Assembly (NCBI GenBank): GCA_001466705.2
Contig: LATX02000226.1
Coordinates: 124,001-188,000, forward strand
Source of the DNA: Moniliophthora roreri
Taxonomy: Eukaryota; Basidiomycota; Agaricomycetes; Agaricales; Marasmiaceae
Length of the DNA stretch: 64,000 nt
Reading direction: 5' to 3'
Part shown: one piece after another, positions 45,731-58,750 of the stretch
Layout of the letters: every line of letters starts with the position of its first letter
Position numbering within the stretch: the first letter of the stretch is position 1
The notes under the pieces: model-generated
What the model saw: only the letters and a program-made list of their open reading frames with translations
Database searches by the model: none
Told to the model about the DNA's origin: nothing
Made by a program: the position numbers and the translations under genes

Positions 45731-46974
45731 TATCCGTAGTCTTGACCTTCATATAGGATCTACGCCGGCTCCATATAGCCAGTCTCGGCATCTGAATTCT
45801 GAACCCACAATCTTTCCTATAATAATGGCCAGAATATACTTATAGTGCGTATAGTGAAATAGTACAGATTTGACTCACCCTGGTACTCGCTTGCTCGGGG
45901 GATCAGCCTGAAATGGTATCATTCTCTTATCCACAGTTCCCGCGAGTCGGCAAGTCGGAAGTTCTTGAAATTTCTCCAAGTTCTCGTGTGCGGAAGTGCG
46001 GAAGATGTTGGCCGCAGCTCACTGAGGGAAGTAATTATGTACTAACGTGTGCGCAGAACCTTTTCTTGAACGAATTCTCCCTTCTCGACAAAAGATCATG
46101 TCCGCCGGTGGTCGAGACCGTCCATTGGCTTTCATCAGTTACGTAAATTCAACCTATTGAGAATCTTCCCTTCCGACTTTCCAGTGCCGGGACTCAGGCA
46201 TATGGCTCGGCACGCCACACGACAAGTTGAATGATTTCCACCTCACTGACGATCCTCGACTGAGACTTCTAAACGCAGTCAGCTTGGCCACGCTACAATC
46301 TAAACCTAGCGATTCACCCTAGATCACCTTCGTCATCCAATCCAATGGGAGTTTTGGAGTGCGCGGTCTCAAGACCTCTTGTACCCTGTTAGTTAGTTGG
46401 CAGGTTACTCCATATTACTCTGTACATACGATCGTCGATATCTAATAGGCTGTTTTCAATCCAATTTTTCCTTGTGGTAACGAGACCCGAATGACATCAG
46501 ACATTAGGAACAGGACAGATTTGATAGGACATTCAGATTCGAAGGGGCCGGAAACATCGCGCTATATAGCGCTGTATAGTATCATAGTGTTAAACCAGGA
46601 CGGGAAGTTCCTATGTGGAGAGCCACACGAAGTATAACACATTACACACATACTGAGCAGGTGTGCAAGCTCCAGATGGGCATTTTCCCTGCAAAACGGC
46701 GTCATCTCCCATCAGGAACATCCCCAAACGCTGATCCCCAAACGCTGATCTTACATTCAGAGAGAATCGCATACCGGCCTTATCTGGAATCCCGCCGGTC
46801 TGAATGGACTGCAGCATCGAGCCGGTATTGAAGTGGTACAGGAAGATACATACAGCACACAGCTTTCAACCGAAAAATAACGAGTTACACCAATACCCTC
46901 CGCTTGCAAGAGCTGATCCGAAGAGCATGATCACTTTAAAGTGAAGAGCACTGTCATTCATACCTGATCAAATC
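45731..46974. repeat. Array block P, copy 1
   Basis: Non-coding block beginning 'atccgtagtcttgacc' with 'ggatctacgccggctccatatagcc'. It is collinear with 52316-53689 ('gctccatatagccag', 'tatatagcgctgtatagta', 'ttacattcagagagaatc', 'agcacacagctttcaaccg'). Copy 2 carries extra sequence around 52.5-52.86 kb. No convincing gene is present. It lies between a TF and a DUF6593 copy in each unit. Confidence 0.7.
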
Positions 46975-47256
46975 TCACCTTTGATTCCCATCTCGACCGT
47001 CGTACCTCGGCCCATTAGATCCGCTGATAGGACTTGTAAAGGTGAGTCCATCATCTCCAATTTCAATTCTCTTCATTCCGCATTCTGACATGAGGCCCTT
47101 TATATGAGTGTAAATAAAAGTGACGATAATCAGTTCGGCCATATGTTCTCCAGGAGGATAAATCTCCAAACCTCTTCTTATTGCAAACCCTGTGTATGAA
47201 TAGTGGAACTTGGCGACGGGGATCTCTAAGTCGGTTGATCTATCATTCAGAATGAG
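46975..47256 (-). pseudogene. DUF6593 3' fragment (B/E subgroup)
   Basis: Only the last exon is present. After the acceptor cactag it reads 'LILNDRSTDLEIPVAKFHYS', then 'GLEIYPPGEHMAELIIVTFI' and 'GLMSECGMKRIEIGDDGLTF', extending past the usual end of the family. It corresponds to copy E's last exon. The N-terminal exons are missing; upstream, the sequence jumps directly into the 5'-flank type ('cataagagcgccgagaacat'), so the body of the gene was deleted. It preserves the empty site of the hAT-like insertion found at 53698-55032. Confidence 0.8.
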
Positions 47257-47758
47257 CTAGTGAGTTTAAAAAATTTCACCGTCAGCTTAGAAGTCCCAGA
47301 GTGAAGTAAGTAAACGATACCTGTGAAACGGGCAATACAAAACCCTTACTCGCACCTTGGTGTCCCAAGGATCGGAACTCCATAAGAGCGCCGAGAACAT
47401 GCCGAAGCTGTTGTTGATTTCTATCATATTCGGCTCGGTGGCCCATCCAATGACATAAGAATCCTGCTCACTGCATATTATACACGGCTGCTACAGAACG
47501 ATTCCAAATCCAAGCATGCAGTAACTGATAACAAGGAATGCCATTCGAGCCCCTGCCCCCATTATTTGTCAGACAGAAGTCGACAGGTACCTGCCGGCGC
47601 TCAATTGAATTGAACACAACCTGCCGAAGTTGTCAGGCCAGGCGTATCACATACCAGAAGGGCGCGCATCTGCTCAGTCTTTCGTTCCGCTCCTGTGGCG
47701 AGCGGTTTCGACTACACCTTTCCGTAGTTCAGTCGGACCGCCTATCTTTCTCGACAAA

Positions 47759-48350
47759 AACGGCGACAAGAATCAGGTCAACCATATGCTCCGCAGCAGG
47801 ATAAATCTTCGTTTCTCTTCAGTTATTTCCATATCTCCCCAATGGTATTTAGCAACAAGGCTGTCGTTTCTGTCCTTCGGAACCAGCTAGAAAATAAATC
47901 TTTCAATCGGACGTGTAAATAGGACAAGAAACTTGAACAGACCTCCGTGATTAACGGGTCAAGGACCCACTTGTATTCCTTCCCATCTGACGCTGTGAAG
48001 ATTTTTGAGCAGGTTTTCAATATCGCTAACAAGTAAAATCGGAAGAGCCCTCACCGGCCAAAAAGCTTTCCAGACCAACCTTCCCGCCTGAAAAGGTGTT
48101 TTGTTTCTATTTGCTGATCCAGTATTAACGAAGACAGCAGAGTTCTCCAATCGATACGTCCCAGATTCGCATGAGCTAGAGTCTGAGTCTGGGTCTCTTC
48201 AAGGTATATCGATGTCTGCGGGAAGAACCCTGCTGATAGTCGTCGAGTCATTGACGAGGGTGTGGAAGCTGTGCTAACTTTGTATATGACTCGACCAGTG
48301 TCGTCGGTGTAAGTTCCATCAAGGAAGTTTTGGGAGAGATGGGGTTTCAT
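47759..48350 (-). pseudogene. DUF6593 copy D, broken
   Basis: Starts 'MKPHLSQNFLDGTYTDDTGR' at 48350. Compensating indels put the middle ('STPSSMTRRLSAGFFPQ') out of frame relative to copy C before 'ANLGRIDWRTLLSSLI' returns. The sequence around the intron acceptor is lost ('ctcaaaaatcttcacagcg' instead of '...gaaaaaaagtaaccgtg'), so the intron cannot splice in frame. The last exon lacks 13 nt before 'atttatcctgc', which shifts the GEHMVDLILV end out of frame. Copy F has the same 13-nt deletion. Confidence 0.8.
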
Positions 48351-48511
48351 GAGTTCGCGGCCAGCGCAGCCTGCGCAGGATGAGAACGAGTCAGCTGTAT
48401 CATCGACGCGGAGTGGTTGTAGGCATGACCATTCCTTGAGAATGGGAAGAGTCAAGAAAGTACGTTAGACGTTGAATGATCTTTTAATAGCTTCCCTGGA
48501 CCTATGGTGAA

Positions 48512-49180
48512 TCCGCGCAGCAGCCTAGACTGTAGCTTTTCAAGCGGTGGCGTTTAGAGATTTGACAGCAGATAGTATCACATGTTTGACAGCCTAACAC
48601 AAACATTCAACGAACAATTGTCAGCCAGAGGTAAGGGAACGACATAACACATTAGTATCGTGCCATTTGTCCCTGATACACAGAGGCACGGTAGGTAAGG
48701 TGGAGGATACGGCGTTCTCATTGGCCAGCTTTGTACTTCGAAAATGGGTGTACGCAGATTCTGGCTTCAAGTTCATCAATATCTTGATGCGTCTCGGGCC
48801 AAGTTGAATATGAGCGTACTCACTCTCGATCCTCATGACTCTCGAAACTCGTCCCATGACACCCAATCTGTCGCCAATCACCATCTCCTGTCCGCCGAGT
48901 TCCGAAATGAAGATACTGGCACTGGCGGATCTTGGTGAGCCTTGAGGAAAGAACCTTTGTCTGCCCGAAGCACAATTCATCTGTACTGAGACGGAGAGTA
49001 CAAAGCCGGGAGGAACGCGCCTGGGCTGCAACAAGAGACCCGCAAATCGGAAGGCGTAGCAATTGCAAAATGGAATGTCTCAAGTAGAGCTTGAGCGCAT
49101 TGTGGTACGATGAATGAACGATCTTCAGGAGTCACAAAGGAAGGACACGTCTTCCGAGTTGCATGTTGAACTATTCTAGG
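48512..49180. repeat. Array segment S1, copy 3
   Basis: Collinear with S1 copy 1. Its minus-strand frame at 49034-48621 is the longest of the set (about 137 codons) and contains 'ELGGQEMVIGDRLGVMGRVS' and 'ESEYAHIQLGPRRIKILMNL'. The function is unknown and splicing unresolved. Confidence 0.6.
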
Positions 49181-49199
49181 AAACTTCGCTTTGGCATTG

Positions 49200-49981
49200 G
49201 CATGGTTGAGATCTTCCGATGACAGGGGTGTCCTGCCGTCGACAATCGCATCTGTGAATAGCGAGCTTTAACTGAAGAGTTTTTTTTGTAGGAAGAAAGG
49301 TGAGCGACTTTATACTTAGCTAAGATCCAAGCCTCCAAAGCGAACGACGAAAAATCGAGGATTGATCGGCACCGGCAACTCGATCTGGTCCCAGAAGCAG
49401 TAGATGGTAGCCTCTTTCACCAGTGCGGCTTGGGAAACACAACTACCGCGTACTCCATGGAGTTTCTCAAGCAGTAAGGCCGGGTATCGAAGCCTGGAAT
49501 GAAAAAGAGATACCCGTAGGGTCGATGGAGGCATTGATCCGGATTCATATGTTCCAAAGGTACGGAACATCGGTTGGTGGTCATTTCGGTTTGGAAGATT
49601 TGGCTGTAGGATTATGATGACAGGAAATGAACAGAAGTTCACATGGATTCCGAGTAGTGAATCATACCCCGTATTATGCCCGATTTTTCATCCGCGCCAA
49701 TCATCATCTGGCACTCACCGAGCACCGTGCCTGCACGAATTCATCAGTACAGAGCCGAGAAACATAAACTGGAGGAACGCACTAATGCCAGCTTGTATAA
49801 TACTCTTTACCTTCGACTTCATCAACGAGAGGTATAGCAGATCGCGATACCTCGAGCTCGTGAAGTACGAATCTCGTGAGAGCCATGCAACCCAAGTATC
49901 GAGAATATAGGGCCGACTGAGGAATAACATTCCCGTAGGAATACCTTCACTTCGAGCTAGACAGTCTTCTGTGTATGACAC
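49200..49981 (-). pseudogene. Conserved hypothetical gene M, copy 3
   Basis: More diverged than copies 1 and 2. The upstream frame is open through 'SEGIPTGMLFLSRPYILDTW', and the alternative frame still reads 'ALYSRYLGCMAL' and 'AIPLVDEVEGKEYYTSW'. Downstream pieces of the 'PYGYLFFIPGFDTRP' type persist near 49.5 kb. Part of the segment equivalent to 39.90-39.95 kb is shortened. Probably decayed. Confidence 0.4.
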
Positions 49982-50276
49982 GTATTCAACTGCAGTAAGC
50001 TAAAATTCAGAATGAGTATTCCGGACCGTTCTTGAAGAAAAGCTGTAATGATGCACTTTCCGATTCGGTACTTTCGGTAGTTTCAATCATAGCTCACTAA
50101 TGAGGGACTATAGGTCTAGGTCGGGATCGACTCCATTGACGATGGCGACACAGGCCGAACAGATAATTCTGAAGGATGTAGCAGAGGATGAAGAGGGTCA
50201 AGAGTAAGAGTAAATCGCTACGCACGCTAAAGAGTAACGCGTCACATACCATATCCAAAATAGGTGACACACATGT

Positions 50277-50387
50277 CAGGATTTCCCCACGGACCCTGCC
50301 CGCCACTTTCCCAGCGTTTCTGCCATTTTTGGGCGCCTTTCGGCCGTCTTTTGCCCTAAAAGTGGCAGGGTCCATGGGGAAATCCTG
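50277..50387. mobile_element. 111-bp fold-back element
   Basis: The left arm 'caggatttccccacggaccc' continues 'tgcccgccacttt'. The right arm, read on the other strand, is 'caggatttccccatggaccc' then 'tgccacttt'. The arms are about 30 bp with two differences, around a loop containing 'gggcgcctttcggccg'. Shorter versions lie at 40490-40575 and 43844-43929. Confidence 0.8.
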
Positions 50388-50478
50388 ATCGCCGCCGCCG
50401 CCTGCCAGTAGATTACGCTACTCGATAGATAAATACAACTGCGTAGAGGAAGTTACAGGTCAGGCCAAAACGACATAC

Positions 50479-50742
50479 TGTACCTTTATGAGCAGTTCGA
50501 ACGAGGGGGTGACCTGTGACCGAAAAAACGAAATTTTATTTTCGATCGTCTGTTGCCCCGCCCGTGACTTTGCGAAAAATTTCGCACAAAAATACCCGTT
50601 TTGGGCCGTTTTTGGGTCGGATCTCTCGGCAATCCGCTCTGCAGATTCGATCAACCTCGTTTATGACCAGTGACCGTCGTGACTTTTCGTCCAAAGTAGA
50701 TCCTCCGTGACCCGTGACGTTCGAAGTGCTCGTAAAGGTACA
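50479..50742. mobile_element. 264-bp MITE, absent from the other two units
   Basis: The left end is TGTACCTTTATGAGCAGTTC. The right end read on the other strand is TGTACCTTTACGAGCACTTC. The terminal inverted repeats extend further with 'gaacg' and 'gtcac/gtgac'. TAC lies on the left, and TAC follows one base after the right end. Units 1 and 2 read straight through as 'gccatacttcatgaag', giving the empty site. Its core 'gtgactttgcgaaaaatttc' is shared with the inserts near 42.13 and 45.47 kb. Confidence 0.8.
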
Positions 50743-50796
50743 GTACTTCACGAAGTATCGTGTCGACAATACATTGTGTCAAAGCACCAGCAGGTT

Positions 50797-52002
50797 CTAA
50801 TACGTCAGCCTCCTCGTAAAACCAGCAGTCGGAGCTATCGCATTTTCCGTGACATCCGAGTCAACAACATCAAGTAACCAACCTCTCCACCCGACATCCA
50901 ATAACCCATACACATACTCCTGACACCTAGCAATGTCACTCGCCCACCAACAACTTTCACTCACGTCCTTCAACATCCCCAAATAATAGTACAGCACCAT
51001 CAACGCCCTTTGCTTCTTCTCATTCAACAAATCACGAAACCTCTTCCCAAAAAGTGCTGGCCACAAAACAGCTCCGTTCGATTCGAATCCTGTCCGAGTG
51101 AGCGGGTAAGCAACATACAGTGCTTCCACTGATTCCCTATACGCCGCCTTGATAGCTGGATCAGAAAGATCCTCCGACTCTGACTCGAGGCCAGACATAG
51201 TCGGATCGTATATCCGCCGTAAATGCCCTAGAGCCCTTATGGCCGAATCCACTTGCCAGTTCATGAGGAACGGATCAAGAGGTTTTAGCCTCTGATTCGT
51301 GAACACTGGATGTCCTTCCAACGCCGACCAGACGTTATGTAGTGAGCTTATCAGTGAGAAAATGTTCTCTGGTGATGAAGCTAATGACGATGAGATTGTA
51401 TACATCGTGAAGAACCCGATGATTAGGAACTTGGCGTCAAGACTGATAGCACTAGGCAGAGCATCTATCGCAGCTTTCCGATGAGCAGATGCTAGATATA
51501 CCCACTTGGGCTCCTCGGAGTATAGCCGACCGAGGTGGAGCGCCGTGAAGGATAACATGGCGTGCAAGAGGGGTGGATTGCACCATGATAACTGGGGTAT
51601 GGTAGTGCTGACTGTAGTGGTGGATTCAGGGTCGGAACAAAAAGAAGCGGAGGTTGCGATGGAGAAATGATGGATCATTCGGAAGGAGGTGATGCTTATG
51701 GGTATAGGTGTTGGTGTTGTAAGTGGTTTGTAGAGCACTGTTTCCTGCTGCTGTTCCTGGTTTGATTTCTTCTCGGGTCTCTGTACGCATTCGAGATTTT
51801 TCCGATGACAGTTCCTGCATATTGGTTTCGCTTCATCGCACTGGTAAGTGCATACGAAAGTGAGTGATAAGAGAAAGACTAGCGGATGGATACATACTTT
51901 GATACGTCTCTTTCTACACGTTAGACACCCGCTCCTGGATTTGACCTGAAATCGAATAACTCCCTTGAAATGAAATTCGGTCGCAGCACCTGTCGTCGAC
52001 AT
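50797..52002 (-). CDS. Zn2Cys6 transcription factor, copy 3
   Basis: Start ATG at 52002. The intron between 'RRIK' and 'CDEAKP' is one base shorter than in copies 1 and 2 and divisible by three with no stop. An unspliced message would therefore also stay open through the cluster, inserting 19 residues between its second and third pairs of ligands. Spliced, the cluster is canonical. The regulatory domain matches the other copies but is the most diverged ('AISLDAKFLIIGFF', 'GKRFRDLLNEKK', 'VVDSDVTENAIAPTAG'). No inactivating change was seen. Targets unknown. Confidence 0.85.
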   Translation of the reverse strand: MSTTGAATEFHFKGVIRFQVKSRSGCLTCRKRRIKVCIHPLVFLLSLTFVCTYQCDEAKPICRNCHRKNLECVQRPEKKSNQEQQQETVLYKPLTTPTPIPISITSFRMIHHFSIATSASFCSDPESTTTVSTTIPQLSWCNPPLLHAMLSFTALHLGRLYSEEPKWVYLASAHRKAAIDALPSAISLDAKFLIIGFFTMYTISSSLASSPENIFSLISSLHNVWSALEGHPVFTNQRLKPLDPFLMNWQVDSAIRALGHLRRIYDPTMSGLESESEDLSDPAIKAAYRESVEALYVAYPLTRTGFESNGAVLWPALFGKRFRDLLNEKKQRALMVLYYYLGMLKDVSESCWWASDIARCQEYVYGLLDVGWRGWLLDVVDSDVTENAIAPTAGFTRRLTY

Positions 52003-52315
52003 GACTTAGGTTCAGAGTTAACGGCCATGCAGCTGTCGGAGTGCCAGAGGTAAAGCAGAGTTCTGCCTCAAGGCACACGAGGGCTTGAGTGGGTTTTCCG
52101 TGAAAAACTGCTTTAGCCTAAATGCCAATTCAGTAATCCATATGGTCGATTGAAGAATCGAAAAGAAGGCATACCGAATGTGAACCTTCTAGTCGGTTTC
52201 ATTTGGCCGAAAGTCAACCGAAAGTTTTCAGGGCACCTTCTCTTTGACCGGCGTTGACAACCCTGCAATTGTGGATGACATTTCCCTGTTCCGTACCTGT
52301 CGCTCAACGTCTAAT

Positions 52316-53689
52316 AGTATCCGTAGCCTTGACCTGTAGGATCTACGCCGGCTCCATATAGCCAGACTCGGCATCTGGATTCTGGGCCCACAATCTTTCC
52401 TGTAGTAATGACCAAAATATATAGTGCGTATAGTGAAATAGTACGGATTTAACTCACCCTGGTACTCGCTTACTCGGAGGATCAGTCTAAAATGGTATCA
52501 TGTTGGTGTCCAGGGTGTCGCGTCCTATATAGTAACTATGTTGCAATGCCGTTTGCCGTCTGATCTATCATTCTCTTCAGTTTCGGACTTCTTGAGAAAG
52601 TTTCTCCAAGTTCTCGTGTGCAGAGGATGTTGGCAATTCAGGTAACCTGCTGCAGTGAGTCATCAGGATCCGATGGCAAGTACGAGTCCGTTTTCTGTAA
52701 CTTTCTGGTTTCTGGGGCCAACTGAGAGCGAAGCCGAATGACGAAACGAACCAAACAAAATAATCTATCGACAATCTATCAGACCACAACTTTCCCACCC
52801 ATGTTATACCTTCCGTATAAGGAAACATTGGCAGCTCGCAAACTCGGACTCGTAGAACGAGGGAAGTGATTATGTAACGCGCACATCCCTTGCGTAGAAC
52901 CTTTGTCTCTCCCTAACTTCTAAACGCAATCAGATTGGCCACACTACAATCTGAACCTACCCCGCTCTTGCAGAGAAACCTCGCGATTCACCTTCGATCA
53001 CCTTCGTCGTTCAACCCAATTGGGGATTTGGAGTGCGCGGTCTCAAGATCTCTTGTACCCTGTTACTTAGTTGGCAGATTACTCCATATTATCCCGTACA
53101 TACGATCATCGATATCTAATAGTCTGTTTTTCCTTGTGGTAACGGACCCGAATGAGATCAGACATCAGGAACAGGACAGATTTGATAGGACATTCAGATT
53201 CCAAGGGGCCGGAAACATCGCGCTATATAGCCCTGTATAGTAATCATATAGTGTTCAACCAAAACGGGAAGTTCCTACGTAGAGAGCTACTCGAACTATA
53301 ACACTACACGCACTATTGAGCAGGTGTGCAAGTTCCAGATGGGGACTCTTCGGGGATTTTCGCCTGCAAAACGGCGTCGTCTCCCATCAGGAAAATGAGG
53401 GATCACTCGATGGGCTCTCAGGAAATCCCCAAACGCTGATCTTACATTCAGAGAGAATCACATACCTGCCTTGTCTAGAATCCCGCTGGTCTGAACGGAC
53501 TGCAGCATCGAGAGTCTGTATTGAAGTAGTACAGGAAGATACATACAGCACACAGCTTTCAACCGAAACCAACGAGTTACACCAATACCCTCCGCTTGCA
53601 AGAGCTGACCTGAAAAGCATGATCACTTTAAAGTGAAGAGCACTGTCATTCATATCTGGTCAAATCACACCTTTGATTCCCATCTCAAC
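52316..53689. repeat. Array block P, copy 2
   Basis: Collinear with 45731-46974, with about 350 bp of extra or diverged sequence at 52.49-52.87 kb. A stretch there, 'gaaacgaaccaaacaaaata' to 'ataccttccgtataagg', recurs at 63301-63362. No gene is seen. Its right end runs into the hAT-like insertion. Confidence 0.7.
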
Positions 53690-53697
53690 CTCATATC

Positions 53698-55032
<1,335 letters not shown>

Positions 55033-55122
55033 CTCATATCTGATGGGTACTGTGCTCCGGCCCATTAGATTCGCTGATAGAGCTTGTAAAAGTGAGTCCA
55101 TCATCTCCAATTTCGATTCTAC

Positions 55123-55831
55123 TCATTCCTGAAGGTAAGTAAAGCATTCTGACATGAGGCCCTTTACATGAGTGTAAATAAAAGTGACGATAATCAGTTC
55201 GGCCATATGTTCTCCAGCAGGATAAATCTCTAAATCCCCTTTTATTGCAAACCCCGTGTATGAATAGCGGAACTTGGCAACGGGGGTCTCTGAGTCGGTT
55301 GATTTGTCGTGCAGAACGAGCTAGTGAGTTCAAAATTCCCCTCCATCAGCTCAAAAGTCCCAGAGTGGAGTAAGTAAACGATACCTGGGAAGTGGGTGAT
55401 ACAAAACCCTTACTCGAGGACCATTTATACTCCTTTCCATCGAGCCCTGTAAAGATATGATTCCTTTCCCGATCTCCCAAATTAGCATAGTATAGCAATG
55501 ACAACTCGGAACGCAAGACGCACCCTCCAAACACCTTGCCATAAATGCCCTCTGACCGAAAAAAGTCTTTTGTATCCATTTGCTGATCCAATATTTGGAT
55601 AGTTGATGAGGATAGAGTTCTCCAATCTATTCGTCCCACATTAGCAAAACGTTGTCCGCCGTCCGCTGCATTGAAGTCTTTTCGAGGTATATCAAGGTCC
55701 GCGGGAAGTGCTTTACTGATGCTTGTTGAGCCTGACATGACACCGGAAGGTGTATTGAGTTTGTATATGACTCGGTAGGCATCGTCCAGGAAGATAAGGT
55801 TGAGGAAGTTTTGAGCGAGGTGTAGTTTCAT
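55123..55831 (-). CDS. DUF6593-type protein E
   Basis: Starts 'MKLHLAQNFLNLIFLDDAYR' with 'GVMSGSTSISKALPADLDIP' and 'ANVGRIDWRTLSSSTIQILD'. The frame is open through the conserved intron position. Both the unspliced reading and a splice from gtgcgt to gaaag are possible, the latter giving 'KVFGGNHIFTGLDGKEYKW'. A second intron (after 'SPTSQ', gtatcg to cactag) leads to 'LVLHDKSTDSETPVAKFRYS' and 'LEIYPAGEHMAELIIVTFIY'. The tail ends early because 14 extra bases after 'LMSEC' bring a TGA at 55123. The core domain is intact, so it may be functional. Confidence 0.65.
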
Positions 55832-56344
55832 GATTGGGGAGAGTGGGTGAGTATGATGATCTTTTTAAGTCATGATGTCTGCTGCAGTGGACAGCCATAA
55901 GAGCGCCGAGAACATGCTGAAGCTATTGTTGATTTCTATCATATTCAGCTCGGCGGCCCATCAATGACATAGGAATCCTGCTCACTGCATATTATAATTA
56001 CACGTGTATATACGGCTGCTACAGAGCGATTCCAAATCCAAGCATGCAATAACTGATAACAAGGAATGTCATTTGAGCCCCTGCCGCATAATTCGTAAGA
56101 CAGACGCGACGAAGCAAAAGAAAATCACGTACGGCTGCCCAGCAGGCTCAGGTTAACTTTGCAATCTTTGTAAAAAGAAGCTTGATGTCGACAGGTACCC
56201 GCCGGCGCTCAATTGAATTGAACACAACCTGCTGAAGTTGTCATGCCAGGTGTATCGCATACCGGGCGCGTTTGCTCCCTCTCGTTCCGCCTCCGTGGCG
56301 AGCGGTGTCGACTACACCTTTCCGTAGTTCAGTCGGACCGCCTG

Positions 56345-56978
56345 ACCTTTTCGACATAAACGGCGACAAGAATCAGGTCAACCATATGCTCCGCAGCAGG
56401 ATAAATTTTCGTTTCTCTTCAGTTATTTCCATACTTCCCCGATGGTATTTAGCAACAAGTCTGTCGTTTCTGTCGTTCGGAACCAGCTATAAAACAAATC
56501 TTTCAATCGGACGTGTAAATAGGACAAAAAATTTGAACAGACCTCGGGAATTAGTGAATCAAGGATCCACCTGTATTCCTTACCATCTGGCGCTTTGAAG
56601 ATGCGGTTGCTTTTTTTCGAGCAGGTTGTCAGTATCATTGAGAAGAAGTCGGAAGAGCCCTCACCGGCCAAAAAGCTTTCCAGACCAACCGTCCCGCCTG
56701 AAAAATTCTTTTGTTTCTATTTGCTAATCCAGTATTCGTATCAATGAAGACTGTAGAGTTCTCCAATCGATACGTCCCAGATTGGCAAATCGTTCGCGTG
56801 GATCAAAGTCCGAGTCTAAGTCTCTTCGAGGTATATCGATATCTGCGGGAAGAATCTTGCTGATAGTCGTCGAGTCATTGACGAATGGTGTGGAAGGCGT
56901 GTTGACTTTGTATATGACTCGACCAGTGTCGTCGGTGTAAGTATCGTTGAGGAAGTTTTAGGAGAGATGAGGTTTCAT
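56345..56978 (-). pseudogene. DUF6593 copy F, broken by two stops and a deletion
   Basis: Starts ATG at 56978 ('MKPHLS'), but the next codon is TAA where relatives have CAA (Gln). The rest ('NDTYTDDTGRVIYKVNTPST', 'STTISKILPADIDIPRRDLD', 'ANLGRIDWRTLQSSLIRILD') is well preserved until a TAG replaces another Gln codon. The splice sites of the first intron remain (gtgagg ... gaaaaaaag) and give 'RNRIFKAPDGKEYRW'. The last exon has the 13-nt deletion seen in copy D. Not functional. Confidence 0.85.
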
Positions 56979-57131
56979 GAGTTCGTGGCCAGCGCAGGAT
57001 GAGGACGAGTCAGCTGTATCACCGACGCAGAGTGGTTGTAGGCATGAGCATTCCATGAGAATGGGAAGAGTAGGCCTAGTACGTTAGACGTTGAATGATC
57101 TTTTAATAGCTTCCCTGGGTCTGTGGTGAAT

Positions 57132-57720
57132 ACGCGCGGCAGCCTAGATTGTAGCTTATCAGGCGGTGGCATTTAGAAAGTTGACAACAGATACTATCAC
57201 ATGTTTGAAAGCCTACTACAAACATTCAACGAACAATTGTCAGCCAGAGGTAAGGGAACGACATAACACATTAGCATCGTGCCATTTGTCCCTGATACAC
57301 AGAGGCACGGTAGGTAAGGTGGAGGATATGGCATTCTCATTGACCAGCTTCACATTGGGTTCATCTCTCGAAAATGGGTCTGCGAGATTCTCGCTTCAAG
57401 TTCATCAGTATTTTGCTGCGTCCCGGGCTAAGTTGAATATGAGCGTACTCATTCTTTACCCTCATGGTTCTCGAAACTCCGATAACATCCAATCTGTCGC
57501 CAGTCACCATCTCGCGCCTACCGAGTTCCGAAATGAGGATACCGAGAGAAGGCTCTGGCAGATCTCGGTGAGCCTTGAGGGAAGCACCTTTGTCTGCCTG
57601 AAGCACAATACATCAATACAGAAATGAAGAGTAACGAGGTTGGGACAAACGCACCCGGGCTGTAAATAAGATACCTGTACTAGCCCCGAGTCCAAACACA
57701 ATTCGAAATGCATAGCTGAG
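57132..57720. repeat. Array segment S1, copy 4
   Basis: Collinear with other S1 copies ('gccagaggtaagggaacgac', 'cctgatacacagaggcacgg') and more diverged. Its minus-strand frame reads 'ILISELGRREMVTGDRLDVI' and 'NEYAHIQLSPGRSKILMNLK', so amino-acid similarity is kept better than expected of pure spacer. Confidence 0.6.
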
Positions 57721-58750
57721 ATATGTCGAGTAGAGCTTGAGCACGTTGCGTCAGTGACGATGGATTCATGATCTTCCGAGAATCACGAAGGAATGGTGAG
57801 TCTTCAGATGCCTTGGCATGGTTGTAATCTTCCGATAACATTGATGATTTGTGTTCCCCAGGCGAGACATCCTGTTGTCGACGGCCATTTCTGTTAATAG
57901 CGAACGTTAACACAGGAGTTCGCTTGCGGAGAGAAAGGTAAATGACTTTATACTTAGTACCCTAAGATTCGAGTCTCCAAAGCGAACGCCGAAAAGTCGA
58001 GGATTGACCGGCACTGGCTACTCTAGGTTACAGGTATCATGTTTCGCGTTTGCTCGTGCTACAGCCTATGCTTGAGATGATATAACCGTATCATAACTCG
58101 TTCTGATTCCAAAGCGGGAGATGGTAGCCTCTTCTAGCCGTGCGGCTTGGCAATCACGACCACAACATATCCCATAGGTTTCCCAAGAAGCGAAGCTAAG
58201 CCGATGCCTGGAACGAGAAAGAGATACCCATGGGGTCGACGGAGGCATTGATCCAGATGCACATGTTCTCAAGGTGCAGAAAATCAGCAGGTGGACATTT
58301 TGGGCTTTGGATGATTCGGCTGTAGGAATGTCACAACCAAGAAATGAAGAGATAATTTAACGAGCTCACATTAATGAACCCATTGACTAAACTCCATACC
58401 AACTCCATACACCCAATCCTTCACCCGGGTCAATTATCAACTGTGAGTCGTAGAGTATCCTTGAGTCTCCTTACTTAGGACACGAAGTCATCAGTACAGA
58501 GTCCAGAGATAACGAATAGGGAGACTTACCAAGGCCAAATCATATAATCCTGCCATAAAACACTTCTTCGCTCTTCAGCTTCGTCGAGAGTAGTAAATTG
58601 GGATACCCCAAGTCGTGTGAAGCAAGCAGGGTAAAGTATTGGCCCTCATGAGATTCGGATTCTCGAGAACAGAGTTAATTGGTGAATAGCATTCCTGTGC
58701 GAGTCCCTTCAAGTCAAGGTGTTCAGAAGAAACCGGAGTTGATGGTCGTC
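57721..58750 (-). pseudogene. Conserved hypothetical gene M, copy 4, decayed
   Basis: Related at DNA level to M copies 1-3. It keeps 'gatggtagcctcttctagccgtgcggcttggcaa' at 58.12 kb, 'gggtcgacggaggcattgatcc' at 58.23 kb and 'cgagcccc/caagtcgtg' near 58.6 kb, but frames are short and broken. No TF copy follows; the array ends here. Confidence 0.4.
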
